A DNA stretch of 64,000 nucleotides from Bradyrhizobium sp. 195 (GCF_023101665.1 NZ_CP082161.1:372001-436000), one strand, 5' to 3'; counted from the first letter of the stretch, positions 53,891 to 62,815 are shown. The notes: generated by a model not told the origin, from the letters alone. Numbers and translations are program-made.

Positions 53891-55938
53891 TGAGAAGTCC
53901 CGTCACTTTCTGTGCTTTGCGCGCCGCCCTTGGCGACCCGGGGCATGATAATGCGAAAAGTGGTGCCTTGTCCCAGCTTGGATTCCAGCATCATCCGCCC
54001 GCCGAGCTGCTGGGTGACGAGGTTATAGACGATATGCAGGCCAAGTCCCGTGCCGCCTTCATTGCGCCGGGTGGTAAAGAAAGGGTCAAAGGCCTGGCGC
54101 TGCACGTCGGGGGTCATGCCGGCCCCGTCGTCGGTGAAGATGAGCTCGATGTCGTCGGCCCCGCGCGGCCGCGCCGAGATCGTGATCGTGCCGGCGCGCC
54201 CGTCGGCGAAGGCGTGGTTGGCGGCGTTGAGGAACAGGTTGGTCAGGATCTGGCCATAGGACCCCGGATAGCCGTCGAGCAGCAGCCCCTCGGGCACGTC
54301 GACCTGGAGCGTGGTCGGCGAGCGCTTCAGCACCGGGCGCAGGCTCGCAATGATCTGGTCGGTGGCCTCGCTGAGCGAGAATTGCCGCCGCTCGGCATGG
54401 GAGCGGTCGACCGCGACCTGCTTGAACGACTGGATCAACTCGCCGGCGCGCTGGAGATTGGCGACGAGCTGCTGGGAGGCGTCGCGCGAGGACTGCACGA
54501 ACTCCTCCAGCTGTGAGCGGCGCAGGCCGCCCTCGCCCTTGAGCTGGGCTCCGAAGATTTCGGTTCGGCGGGCGAAGCTGGAGGCAACGGTCAGGCTGAT
54601 GCCGATCGGGTTGTTGACCTCGTGCGCGACGCCGGCAACGAGGCCGCCGAGCGCCGCCAGCCGTTCGGCGTCGATCAGATTCTGCTGCGCGGCATTGAGC
54701 TCGAGCAGCGCGCTCTCGGCCTTCTCCTTGGACGCGCGCAGTTCGTCCTCGGTCTGGCGCTTGGCGATCGCGTTCTCTCGGAACACCTCGACCGCGCGCG
54801 CCATGGCTCCGACCTCGTCACGTGCCTTGGTGCCTTGCACCTCGCGGTCGAGGTCGCCGAGCGTGATCGCGCGCATCGCGGCCATGATCTGCTGCAGCGG
54901 CAGGCGGATCGACAGCGCGATCATCACGCCGGCGGTGAGGATGATGCCGAGGAAGACCACAGCGATCGACAGCACCCGCCTGGAAATGGCGGCCAGCGTG
55001 CGGTCGAAGGTCTCCTGCGCCCTCTGCTCGCGCCGGCGCATCTTGGTGGAGAGGTCGTCGATGGCGCCGATCGCCTCGGCCTGGCTGGCGTCGATGGTGT
55101 TGCGGAGCAGCTCGGTGCGGCTCGCAAGCTGCTCGGAAAGCTTGGCAAAGCCTTCGCGCAGCGCGGCGGTGCGGGCTCCGAGCCGCCGCAAGGCCATCTT
55201 CTGCAGGTCGTTGTCGGCGAGATCGATCATCACGGGGATGGTCTTCTCGATCGTCTCGGTGTTGCGCCGCGCGTCGTCGGCCGCGCCCGATGACAGCGAC
55301 AGATAATAGGAATTGGCCGCCACCAGCATCGCGGTGAAGGCCTCGCGGGATTTTCCGAGCGAAGGCCAGATCAGCGCGTCGCGATGGCCGGTGGCGCCTT
55401 CGATGATGGAGTAGAGGCCCGCCATGTCCCTGGCCGGGCCCTGCACCTGCTCCTCATAGGTCTTGGCGATGGTGGCCTGGACGCTGCGCAGCTCGCCGAA
55501 GCCGTTGAGGAAACGGTCGGTGGTGCGCTCCAGCTCCTCGACCGAGCCCGACAGCATCGGGTCCTTGGCGGCGCGGTTGGACAGCGTGCCCAGCACCGCC
55601 TCGCGCAGCAGCAGGATCTCGGCGAACAGGTCCGGGCTCGGCTGGTTGATGTAGCGGTGGATCAGATTGTGCAGCCGTCCGGTCTCGCTTTCGAGCAGCG
55701 CCAGGATGCGCTCGGACTCGCGCACCTGGCGCACGTCGTCCCAGGCCGAGCCCAGCACCTGCGCGCCGTTCCAGATCATCGCCACCAGCACCACCACCAC
55801 GGCGGAATTCAGTGCCGCGATCGACAGGATGCGCCAGCGGATCGGCACCGCCCGCAGCACGCCGACCAGCCGCGCGCGCAGCCGCCCGATCGGGCCGGAC
55901 GGCCTGTCCACGTGCTCGTGATGTCCAAGTGCAGCCAA
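53860..55938 (-). CDS. Membrane histidine kinase next to TRAP binding protein
   Basis: 692 aa. TM1 ~38-58 (ILSIAALNSAVVVVLVAMIW), periplasmic helical domain ~60-320, TM2 ~322-342, HAMP ~345-397, HisKA with His439 in VAGVAHEVNNPIGI, HATPase with NLFLNAANHAF N-box, DDGAGM and GGTGLGLHI. The long all-helical periplasmic part resembles four-helix-type sensors such as TorS, which read binding proteins. Probable TTG start at 55938 with GGAG about 9 nt upstream in the end of the binding-protein gene; 6 nt separate it from that stop. Overlaps the next gene by 31 nt. Confidence 0.9.
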   Translation of the reverse strand: MAALGHHEHVDRPSGPIGRLRARLVGVLRAVPIRWRILSIAALNSAVVVVLVAMIWNGAQVLGSAWDDVRQVRESERILALLESETGRLHNLIHRYINQPSPDLFAEILLLREAVLGTLSNRAAKDPMLSGSVEELERTTDRFLNGFGELRSVQATIAKTYEEQVQGPARDMAGLYSIIEGATGHRDALIWPSLGKSREAFTAMLVAANSYYLSLSSGAADDARRNTETIEKTIPVMIDLADNDLQKMALRRLGARTAALREGFAKLSEQLASRTELLRNTIDASQAEAIGAIDDLSTKMRRREQRAQETFDRTLAAISRRVLSIAVVFLGIILTAGVMIALSIRLPLQQIMAAMRAITLGDLDREVQGTKARDEVGAMARAVEVFRENAIAKRQTEDELRASKEKAESALLELNAAQQNLIDAERLAALGGLVAGVAHEVNNPIGISLTVASSFARRTEIFGAQLKGEGGLRRSQLEEFVQSSRDASQQLVANLQRAGELIQSFKQVAVDRSHAERRQFSLSEATDQIIASLRPVLKRSPTTLQVDVPEGLLLDGYPGSYGQILTNLFLNAANHAFADGRAGTITISARPRGADDIELIFTDDGAGMTPDVQRQAFDPFFTTRRNEGGTGLGLHIVYNLVTQQLGGRMMLESKLGQGTTFRIIMPRVAKGGAQSTESDGTSQWPNRTMSST

Positions 55939-55944
55939 CGCGGC

Positions 55945-56955
55945 TCACTCCACCTTGCGAATGCGTTCGATCAGCGCGGCCGCGGCGGGATCACGCCCCG
56001 CCTTGGCGTAGATCGCGGCCATGGCGTCCTCGAACGGCTTGCGGTCGATATCCGTGACAATGGTGACGCCCGCTTCCTGCGCCTTGCGCTGCGACTGCTC
56101 CTCCAGGTCACGCCATTTCTCGCGCATGAACCGGCTGGAGCGCTGCGCGGCCTCCCGGAAGATCTTCTGGTCGTCCGGCGACAGGCTCTGCCAGGCCTTC
56201 AGCGAGATCATCAGCACTTCGGGACTCATCGTGTGCTCGGTGAGAGCAAGGTAGCCGGCATGCTTGTAATGGTCCGTCGTCACGAAAGATGGCCAGTTGT
56301 TCTCGGCGCCGTCGATCAGATGGTTGGCGAGCCCGGTGAGCACCTGCCCATAGGGCATTTCGACCGGCTCGGCGCCGAGCGAGCGGATCATCTGGCTCAT
56401 CAACTCCGACTGCTGCACCCGGATCCTCAATCCCTTGAGGTCCGCGATATTCCTCACCGGGCGGACACCGTTGTAGATCGACCGCGCGCCGGAATCGTAA
56501 AAAGCGAGCCCGACGAACCCGTAGGGCTCGAAACTGTCGAGGATCTCGCTGCCGATCGGCCCGTCCAGCACCTTCTGCATGTGCTCGATGGACCGGAACA
56601 GGAACGGCATGGCGAGCACGTTCATCGCCGGAACGAAATTGCCGATCAGCGCCACGTTGGTCCGGTTGAGGTCGATCGCGCCGGCCCGGGTCTGCTCGAT
56701 GGTCTCCTTTTCCTCGCCGAGCTGGCGGGAGTGGAACACCTTGATCTCGTGGCGGCCGCCGCTGCGTTCGGCAATCAGGGCGCCCATATAGCGCAGCGCC
56801 TGGACGGTCGGGTAATCCTCGGTCTGGGTGTCGGCGGCGCGAAATTCGCGCGCAACGGCGCCCGTCGCGCGCAAGCCTAGCGAGGCTGCGGCGAGCAGAA
56901 GCGCGACGAAGATCAACCCGGTCCGCGAGAGTTCGGCACGGCTCAGCACTGGCAC
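55945..56955 (-). CDS. TRAP-type DctP-like solute-binding protein linked to kinases
   Basis: 336 aa. Signal peptide GLIFVALLLAAASLGLRATG ending near AVA-RE. DctP fold landmarks: LAMPFLFRSIEHMQKVLDG, GLRIRVQQSELMSQMIRSLGA with the conserved Arg that grips ligand carboxylates, and GAENNWPSF. The usual start is GTG at 56955: GAGGGG lies 6 nt upstream, longer frames give a non-signal extension. No dctQ or dctM permease gene lies on either side; two kinases and a regulator follow. It probably serves to sense rather than carry an organic acid. Confidence 0.88.
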   Translation of the reverse strand: MPVLSRAELSRTGLIFVALLLAAASLGLRATGAVAREFRAADTQTEDYPTVQALRYMGALIAERSGGRHEIKVFHSRQLGEEKETIEQTRAGAIDLNRTNVALIGNFVPAMNVLAMPFLFRSIEHMQKVLDGPIGSEILDSFEPYGFVGLAFYDSGARSIYNGVRPVRNIADLKGLRIRVQQSELMSQMIRSLGAEPVEMPYGQVLTGLANHLIDGAENNWPSFVTTDHYKHAGYLALTEHTMSPEVLMISLKAWQSLSPDDQKIFREAAQRSSRFMREKWRDLEEQSQRKAQEAGVTIVTDIDRKPFEDAMAAIYAKAGRDPAAAALIERIRKVE

Positions 56956-57156
56956 ACTCAACCCCTCAGTGGTGGAGTCTATGGCGGGAGCAAAAGGTTC
57001 AATGCAATCTAGCAGATGGTCGGGGGAAGGCCATCCCGCTGGGGCCGAGGCAGCGATTGTGCATCGCGGCCGGCGCGCATTCCGGGTTGAAACCAAATAT
57101 GCCGCGCCGTAAGCAAGGTCGTCCGCCGTTTGTCGCGCCGCACGGGAAGAGACATC

Positions 57157-58482
57157 GTGACTTCAGCATCGCGCCTTTTGCAGCTCGTCGCCGCCTTTGC
57201 GGTTCTCTCGTTGGCTGCTCCCGTGCGTGCCGCCACCGACATCGCCTGGTGGCACGCCATGTCCGGCGAACTCGGGCGGCAGCTCGAGAAACTGGCCTCG
57301 GACTTCAACGCCTCGCAGTCCGAATACCGCATCGTGCCTGCTTACAAGGGCAATTACACCGAGACGGTGACTGCCGCGATCTTCGCCTTCCGCTCGCGCA
57401 GCCAGCCCGCGATCGTCCAGGTCAACGAGGTCGCCACCGCCACCATGACCGCGGCCAAGGGCGCGATCTATCCCGTGTTCAGCCTGATGCGGGACCAGGG
57501 CGAGCCGTTCTCGCTGGCCGATTACCTGCCCGCGGTCTCCGGCTATTACACCGACGCGGCCGGCAATCTGCTGTCGTTCCCGTTCAATTCCTCGACGCCG
57601 ATCCTGTACTACAACAAGACCATGTTCCGCGACGCGGGCCTCGACCCGGAGACGCCGCCGAAGACCTGGCCGGAATTGGGGCTGGCTGCAAAGCGGCTGC
57701 GCGACCGCGGCGCTCCTTGCGGTTTCACCACGTCATGGCCGTCCTGGATCCATGTCGAGAATTTCTCCGCTTACCACGATCTGCCGCTGGCGAGCCGCGC
57801 GAACGGTTTTGCCGGGTTGGATGCGGAATTGACCATCAACAATCCGTCGCTCGTGCATCACATCGCAGCGCTCAGCGAGTGGCAGAAGACCAAGCTGTTC
57901 GATTATAGCGGCCGCGGCCAATCGGCCGAGCCACGCTTCCAGAAGGGCGAGTGCGGCATCTTCATCGGCTCCTCGGCCACGCGCGCCGACATAAGAGCGA
58001 ATTCGAAGTTCGATATCGGCTACGGCATGATGCCGTACTGGCCCGACATGAAAGGCGCGCCGCAGAATTCGATCATCGGCGGCGCCACGCTGTGGGTGCT
58101 GCGCGACCGGCCGCGCGAGGAATACAAGGGCGTGGCGCGGTTCTTCGCCTATCTGTCGCAGCCCGGCGTGCAGGCCGCCTGGCATCAGAACACCGGCTAT
58201 CTGCCTGTGACCCGTGCTGCTTTCGAGCTGACGCGGTCGCAAGGTTTTTACGAGCGCAATCCGGGCTCGGCGATCTCGTTCGAGGAGATCACGCTGCATC
58301 CGCCGACGGAGAATTCGAAGGGCGTCCGGCTCGGCTCGTTCGTCCTGATCCGCGGCGCGATCGAGGACGAGCTGGAGCAGGCCTTCGCCGGCCACAAGAG
58401 CGCGCAGGCCGCGCTCGATTCCGCCGTCGAGCGCGGCAACAAGATCCTCCGCCAATTCGAACGCGCAAGCCCGGAGCGGTAG
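57157..58482 (+). CDS. UgpB-like glycerol-phosphate/sugar-type ABC binding protein, orphan
   Basis: 441 aa SBP family 1 protein. Signal LLQLVAAFAVLSLAAPVRA. IAWWHAMSGELGRQLEKLASDFN near 37 and the tract NEVATATMTAAKGAIYPVFSL are UgpB hallmarks; NEVATATM corresponds to a substrate loop. GTG at 57157 selected with GGAAGAG upstream; TTG at 57130 is the alternative. No ugpAEC gene adjoins. It diverges from the TRAP-sensor operon with 201 bp between them. Confidence 0.85.
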   Translation: MTSASRLLQLVAAFAVLSLAAPVRAATDIAWWHAMSGELGRQLEKLASDFNASQSEYRIVPAYKGNYTETVTAAIFAFRSRSQPAIVQVNEVATATMTAAKGAIYPVFSLMRDQGEPFSLADYLPAVSGYYTDAAGNLLSFPFNSSTPILYYNKTMFRDAGLDPETPPKTWPELGLAAKRLRDRGAPCGFTTSWPSWIHVENFSAYHDLPLASRANGFAGLDAELTINNPSLVHHIAALSEWQKTKLFDYSGRGQSAEPRFQKGECGIFIGSSATRADIRANSKFDIGYGMMPYWPDMKGAPQNSIIGGATLWVLRDRPREEYKGVARFFAYLSQPGVQAAWHQNTGYLPVTRAAFELTRSQGFYERNPGSAISFEEITLHPPTENSKGVRLGSFVLIRGAIEDELEQAFAGHKSAQAALDSAVERGNKILRQFERASPER

Positions 58483-58523
58483 CCTGTTGCGCATGTGCCT
58501 AGCTGCAGCCGCAAGCGAGATGT

Positions 58524-58645
58524 GCTCCCTCTCCCGCTTGCTGGGGAGGGTTGGGGAGAGGGTGTCTTCGCAACGGGACAATCCCCCAGAGGAGAAAACC
58601 CTCACCCGCGCCTTCGGCGCGACCTCTTCCGCAAGCGGGAGAGGT
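58524..58645. repeat. Palindromic repeat, family C
   Basis: GCTCCCTCTCCCGCTTGCTG, GGGGAGAGGGTGTCTTCGCA, CCAGAGGAGAAAACCCTCAC, GCGCCTTCGGCGCG and CTTCCGCAAGCGGGAGAGGT. Between the UgpB-like gene and the APH-fold gene. Confidence 0.87.
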
Positions 58646-58704
58646 GCACCATTTCCTGGGCTCGCACTGAATCAAACAGGGCCGCCTCGCGCGAGCGAGT
58701 GCGA

Positions 58705-59664
58705 ATGACCATCCAGCCATCGCAACAACTCCCTCACCTCACCGACGCCCAAAGCTTCCGCGCCTTCCGCTCCGATGCGCCGCGCTGGCTGCCGATCGCG
58801 CTCGATATCGCGCGCGGCCACGGTCTCGATGTCGGCTCGCCGCATGTGTTCGCGACCGGCACCAATCTCGTCGTCGGGCTCGGCGACAAGCTGATCCTGA
58901 AAATCTTCCCGCCGCAGCTCGCGGCCCAATTCGTCTCCGAGCGCGGCTCGCTGGCGCAACTGAAAGGCCATCTCGATCTGCCGATCCCCGAGATCGTCGC
59001 TGAAGGCGTGCGCGATGGTTGGCCCTATCTCGTGATCACCCGCCTTGCCGGCACGCTCGGCTCGGAGGTGTGGGCGTCATTGCCGGAAGATCAGAAGGAG
59101 CGCGTGCTGCGCCAGATCGGCGAGACCATTGCCTCCGTGCAGCGCGCCGCGCTCGGACCGCTTGCGCATATCGAGCCGCGCTGGGTCGATTTCATGCGCC
59201 AGCAGATGCAGGGCTGCCGCGCACGGCACACGCGCCTTGGCCTTGCGCCAAAGTTTCTCGCCGGCCTCGACGATCTCCTGCGCGACGCGGAAAAGCTCAT
59301 CCCCATGGACGCGCCGCCAGTGATCCTGATCGGCGAATACATTCCGGAGAATTTTCTGCTCGCCTGCGAAGATGGCCAATGGTCGCTCGCCGGGCTATTC
59401 GACTTCGGCGACGTGCTGGCGGGGTGGCGCGATTACGACCTGCTCGGCCCCAGCGCGTTCATGGCGGCGGGCCGGCCGGGCCGGGTGAAGCACCTGCTCG
59501 AAGGCTTCGGCTATGCCAAGCCGGACTACGCGCTCAAGCGCCGCCTGATGGCCTTGATGCTGCTGCACCGCGCCAGCGACCTCAACGCGCACATCTGCAT
59601 TGAAGGCTGGCAGGAGAAGGCGAATGACTTGGTGGAGCTGCAGGAGCTGATCTGGGCTAGCTGA
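58705..59664 (+). CDS. APH-fold phosphotransferase-like protein
   Basis: 319 aa, aminoglycoside-phosphotransferase/choline-kinase fold. Nucleotide lobe: GTNLVVGLGDKLILKIFPP with the Lys and the ESRGSL-like Glu (SERGSLAQL), then GWPYLVITRLAGT hinge. The catalytic loop is LIGEYIPENFLL instead of the usual HGDLHPGN, so the catalytic Asp is replaced by Glu while Asn is kept; DFGDVLAGWRDYDL is the metal-binding motif. Start at 58705 avoids running the frame through the repeat. Substrate unknown; a sugar, choline or drug in the family. Confidence 0.75.
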   Translation: MTIQPSQQLPHLTDAQSFRAFRSDAPRWLPIALDIARGHGLDVGSPHVFATGTNLVVGLGDKLILKIFPPQLAAQFVSERGSLAQLKGHLDLPIPEIVAEGVRDGWPYLVITRLAGTLGSEVWASLPEDQKERVLRQIGETIASVQRAALGPLAHIEPRWVDFMRQQMQGCRARHTRLGLAPKFLAGLDDLLRDAEKLIPMDAPPVILIGEYIPENFLLACEDGQWSLAGLFDFGDVLAGWRDYDLLGPSAFMAAGRPGRVKHLLEGFGYAKPDYALKRRLMALMLLHRASDLNAHICIEGWQEKANDLVELQELIWAS

Positions 59665-59680
59665 TCGCTCCACACCTTCC

Positions 59681-59807
59681 CGACATTCCGGGGCGCCGCG
59701 CAGCGGCGAGCTATGGTGCGCATTGCGCACCTGAGAATCCCTTGTCCCGCATGCGCTGCCTCCCGATGGATTCCGGGCTCGATGCTGCGCATCGCCCCGG
59801 AATGACA
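59681..59807. repeat. Palindromic repeat, family F
   Basis: CGACATTCCGGGGCGCCGCG, an inner GGTGCGCATTGCGCACC palindrome, GATGGATTCCGGGCTCGATG and CGCCCCGGAATGACA. First part of the 368-bp gap before the peptide transporter; the second part carries the sigma-54 promoter. Confidence 0.83.
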
Positions 59808-59975
59808 ACATTGCTTACGAGGCGGGGCGATCGTTCGTTGACGCCCAATAAATAAGCAAATCCGTATCTTTGTATGCAATGCCGGCGGTCGAAGCAAAGG
59901 CCCCGCGCGCGTGCCAAAATCTACATTCTCGCATTGTTTCAATAGCTTAAATCGATCGTAAACGCCCGTTAAGCC

Positions 59976-59992
59976 TTGGCACAAACCTTGCG
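59976..59992 (+). promoter_or_regulatory. Sigma-54 (RpoN) promoter, -24/-12
   Basis: TTGGCACAAACCTTGCG: the invariant GG (59978-59979) and GC (59990-59991) are exactly 10 bp apart and TGGCAC-N5-TTGC matches the consensus fully. Transcription should begin near 60003, giving a ~30-nt leader before ATG 60033. An NtrC- or NifA-type activator would be needed; I saw no clear binding site within ~150 bp. Confidence 0.8.
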
Positions 59993-60032
59993 AATCCGGT
60001 TCCAACCAAAAACGTTGTGTTGGAGCCATTTC

Positions 60033-61655
60033 ATGAAGCGCCGCGATTTCCTCAAGTCCGTATCCGGATTGGCCGCCGGAGCGGCGCTTCCGGCGATGCT
60101 ACAGGTCATCTCCACCGCCTATGCCGACGCCCGTTCGGAGACGCTGCTGATCGTCTCGGAAGGCGGCCCGAACAATCTCGACATCCACGGCATCGGCACC
60201 AACGTGCCCGGCTATGAGGTGTCCTGGAATTGCTACGACCGCCTGATCAGCCACGAGATGAAGAGCGGCCCCGGGGGCGTGCCCTATTACGACCGCGACA
60301 AGTTCAAGGGCGAGCTCGCCGAGGATTTTAGGATCGACGACATGTCGGTCACCTTCAGGCTGCGCAAGAACGCCAAATTCCACGACGGCACCCCCGTTAC
60401 CGCCAAGGACGTGAAGTGGTCGCTCGACCGCGCCGTCAGCGTCGGCGGCTTTCCGACCTTCCAGATGAGCGCGGGCTCTCTCACAAAACCCGAGCAGTTC
60501 GTCGTGATCGACGACTACACCGTGCGCGTCGACTTCCTGAAAAAGGACAGGCTGACGATCCCCGATCTCGCCGTCATCGTGCCCTGCATCGTCAACTCCG
60601 AGCTGGTGAAGAAGAACGCCAGCGAGAAGGATCCCTGGGGCCTCGAATTCACCAAGCAGCAGACCGCGGGCTCCGGCGCCTACAAGGTGACGAAATGGAC
60701 CGCCGGCACCGAAGTCATCATGGAGCGCAACGAGGATTGGGCCTGTGGCCCCTTGCCGAAGATCAAGCGCGTGATCTGGCGCATGGTGCCGCAGGCCGGC
60801 AACCGCCGGGCGCTGCTGGAGCGCGGCGATGCCGACATCTCCTACGAGCTGCCGAACAAGGACTTCCAGGAGATGAAGGCGAACGGCAAGCTCAACGTGG
60901 TGTCGCTGCCGTTTTCCAACGGCATCCAGTATATCGGCATGAACGTCACCAAGCCGCCCTTCGACAATCCCAAGGTCCGTCAGGCGGTCGCCTACGCGCT
61001 GCCCTATCAGAAGATCATGGACGCGGTGATGTTTGGCCTCGCCAACCCGATGTTCGGTGCGGCGAAAGACAAGCCGACCGAGATCGCCTGGCCGCAGCCG
61101 CACAAATACAACACCGACATGGAGAAGGCGAAGGCGCTGCTTAGCGAGGCCGGCTACGCCAACGGTTTCGAGACCACGATCTCGTTCGATCTGAATTTCG
61201 CTGGCGTCAACGAGCCGCTCTGCGTGCTGGTGCAGGAGAGCCTCGCGCAGATCGGCATCAAGACCACCATCAACAAGGTGCCGGGCGCCAACTGGCGCAC
61301 CGAATTGAACAAGAAGGAGATGCCGCTCTTCACCAACGTGTTCTCGGGCTGGCTCGATTATCCCGAATATTTCTTCTACTGGTGCTATCACGGCAACAAT
61401 TCCGTCTTCAACACCATGAGCTACAAGTCGGCGGAGATGGACAGACTGATCGACGGCGCGCGCACGGCCGCTGCGACCGGCGACAAGGCGGCCTACGATG
61501 CCGACGTGAAGGGCTTCGTCGATCTCGCCTTCACCGACATCCCGCGCATCCCGCTGTACCAGCCCTTCGTCAACGTCGCGATGCAGAAGAACATCAGCGG
61601 CTACCAGTACTGGTTCCACCGCAGGCTCGACTATCGCGCGATGGCGAAGGGGTGA
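60033..61655 (+). CDS. Peptide-type ABC transporter binding protein (SBP family 5), Tat-exported
   Basis: 540 aa. Tat signal MKRRDFLKSVSGLAAGAALP. SBP_bac_5 landmarks: LAEDFRIDDMSVTFRLRKNAKFHDG-type region near 95, LDRAVSVGGF and a late YQPFVNVAMQKN. GGAG lies 8 nt before ATG 60033; the longer frame upstream would enter the sigma-54 promoter. First gene of an operon with two permeases downstream. Sigma-54 control suggests nitrogen- or carbon-limitation induced uptake; ligand unknown, possibly peptide or opine. Confidence 0.9.
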   Translation: MKRRDFLKSVSGLAAGAALPAMLQVISTAYADARSETLLIVSEGGPNNLDIHGIGTNVPGYEVSWNCYDRLISHEMKSGPGGVPYYDRDKFKGELAEDFRIDDMSVTFRLRKNAKFHDGTPVTAKDVKWSLDRAVSVGGFPTFQMSAGSLTKPEQFVVIDDYTVRVDFLKKDRLTIPDLAVIVPCIVNSELVKKNASEKDPWGLEFTKQQTAGSGAYKVTKWTAGTEVIMERNEDWACGPLPKIKRVIWRMVPQAGNRRALLERGDADISYELPNKDFQEMKANGKLNVVSLPFSNGIQYIGMNVTKPPFDNPKVRQAVAYALPYQKIMDAVMFGLANPMFGAAKDKPTEIAWPQPHKYNTDMEKAKALLSEAGYANGFETTISFDLNFAGVNEPLCVLVQESLAQIGIKTTINKVPGANWRTELNKKEMPLFTNVFSGWLDYPEYFFYWCYHGNNSVFNTMSYKSAEMDRLIDGARTAAATGDKAAYDADVKGFVDLAFTDIPRIPLYQPFVNVAMQKNISGYQYWFHRRLDYRAMAKG

Positions 61656-61660
61656 GGGAA

Positions 61661-61771
61661 GCGAATGGTGAATGGCGAGTAGCGGGCTCGGCGAATGGCG
61701 AATAGGGAGTGGCGAATAGTGATCAAGCATTTTGGCGTCCATCTATTCGCCATTCGCTATTCGCCATTCGC
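61661..61771. repeat. GCGAATGGCGAATAG inverted/tandem repeat, family G
   Basis: GCGAATGGTGAATGGCGAGTAG and GCGAATGGCGAATAG on the left (the latter at 61691-61705) face CTATTCGCCATTCGCTATTC and GCCATTCGC on the right. Forms a strong hairpin inside the transporter operon, just before the permease RBS. Confidence 0.82.
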
Positions 61772-61801
61772 GTGGCCGACACAGGACGGGAGGTTGGTCG
61801 C

Positions 61802-62815
61802 ATGTTAGCAATGATCGGCAAGCGCCTGATGTTCGCTGTCCCCTCGCTGATCGGGGTCGTCATCGTCACCTTCCTGCTGACGCGCGCGCTGCCCGGTGAT
61901 CCCGCCGCATACTTCGCCGGTCCCGCCGCCACGAAGGAAGCCGTCGAGCAGATCCGCAAGAAACTCGGCCTCGACAAGCCGCTGATCGAGCAGTTCTTCC
62001 GCTACACCAATGACCTCGCCCATGGCGATTTCGGCAATTCGCTCACCACGGGTCAGCCGGTGGCGGCCGAGATCCGCAACCGCCTGCCGGCCTCGGCCGA
62101 GTTGACGCTGCTCGGCCTCATCGTCTCCGTCGCGATCGCGATTCCGCTCGGTGTGCTCGCGGCGACGCGGCCGGGATCATGGATCGACCATCTCTGTCGC
62201 ATCACGACGACAGCCGGCGTGTCGCTGCCGGTGTTCTTCACCGGCCTCGTGCTGGTCTATGTCTTCTACTTCCGGCTCGGCTGGTCGCCGGCGCCGCTCG
62301 GCCGTCTCGACGTGTTCTACAGCGCGCCGCCGACGGTAACCGGCTTCTATCTGATCGACACGCTGATCGCGCGCGACCTCGAGGCGTTTCGTTCGGCGCT
62401 GAGCCAGTTGATCCTGCCGGCAACGACGCTCGCGATCTTCTCGCTGGCGCCGATCGCGCGCATGACCCGTGCCTCGATGCTCGCGGTGCTGGCGTCCGAA
62501 TTCGTCCGCACCGCGCGCGCCAGCGGCCTGTCGCCGGCAACCGTCATCGTCACCTACGCCTTCCGCAATGCCATGCTGCCCGTCATCACCACGCTCAGCA
62601 TGGTGTTCTCGTTCCTGCTCGGCGCCAACGTGCTGGTCGAAAAAGTGTTCGCCTGGCCCGGCATCGGCTCCTACGCGGTCGAGGCGCTGATCTCGTCGGA
62701 CTTCGCGCCGGTGCAGGGTTTCGTGCTGACCATGGCGGTCATGTACGTGCTGCTCAATCTGATCATCGACATTCTTTATGGCGTGATCGATCCGCGCGTC
62801 CGGTTGGAGGGCTAG
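61802..62815 (+). CDS. Peptide-type ABC transporter permease (DppB/OppB type)
   Basis: 337-aa inner-membrane permease. LMFAVPSLIGVVIVTFLLTR in TM1, GDFGNSLTTGQPVAAEI after it, and the EAA-type loop EFVRTARASGLSPATVIVTYAFRNA. About six segments. ATG 61802 has GGAGG 8 nt upstream; Met 61811 is the alternative, and earlier codons lie inside repeat G. The insert before the second permease is longer (194 bp between extracellular parts) than in the first DppB at 6931, as it has an extra ~40-residue loop (SPAPLGRLDVFYSAPPTVTG). Confidence 0.88.
   Translation: MLAMIGKRLMFAVPSLIGVVIVTFLLTRALPGDPAAYFAGPAATKEAVEQIRKKLGLDKPLIEQFFRYTNDLAHGDFGNSLTTGQPVAAEIRNRLPASAELTLLGLIVSVAIAIPLGVLAATRPGSWIDHLCRITTTAGVSLPVFFTGLVLVYVFYFRLGWSPAPLGRLDVFYSAPPTVTGFYLIDTLIARDLEAFRSALSQLILPATTLAIFSLAPIARMTRASMLAVLASEFVRTARASGLSPATVIVTYAFRNAMLPVITTLSMVFSFLLGANVLVEKVFAWPGIGSYAVEALISSDFAPVQGFVLTMAVMYVLLNLIIDILYGVIDPRVRLEG

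Noticed and set aside
55384..56880. Open frame of 498 codons on the plus strand opposite kinase and DctP genes
   Set aside because: Composition is that of an antisense shadow; both minus-strand genes have full domain sets.
59812..59975. NtrC or NifA enhancer site upstream of the sigma-54 promoter
   Set aside because: Looked for GCACC-N5-GGTGC and TGT-N10-ACA; no convincing match found, so none is annotated.
60099..61742. Open frame of 547 codons opposite the binding protein
   Set aside because: Antisense shadow; no motif, and the plus strand encodes a complete Tat-exported binding protein.
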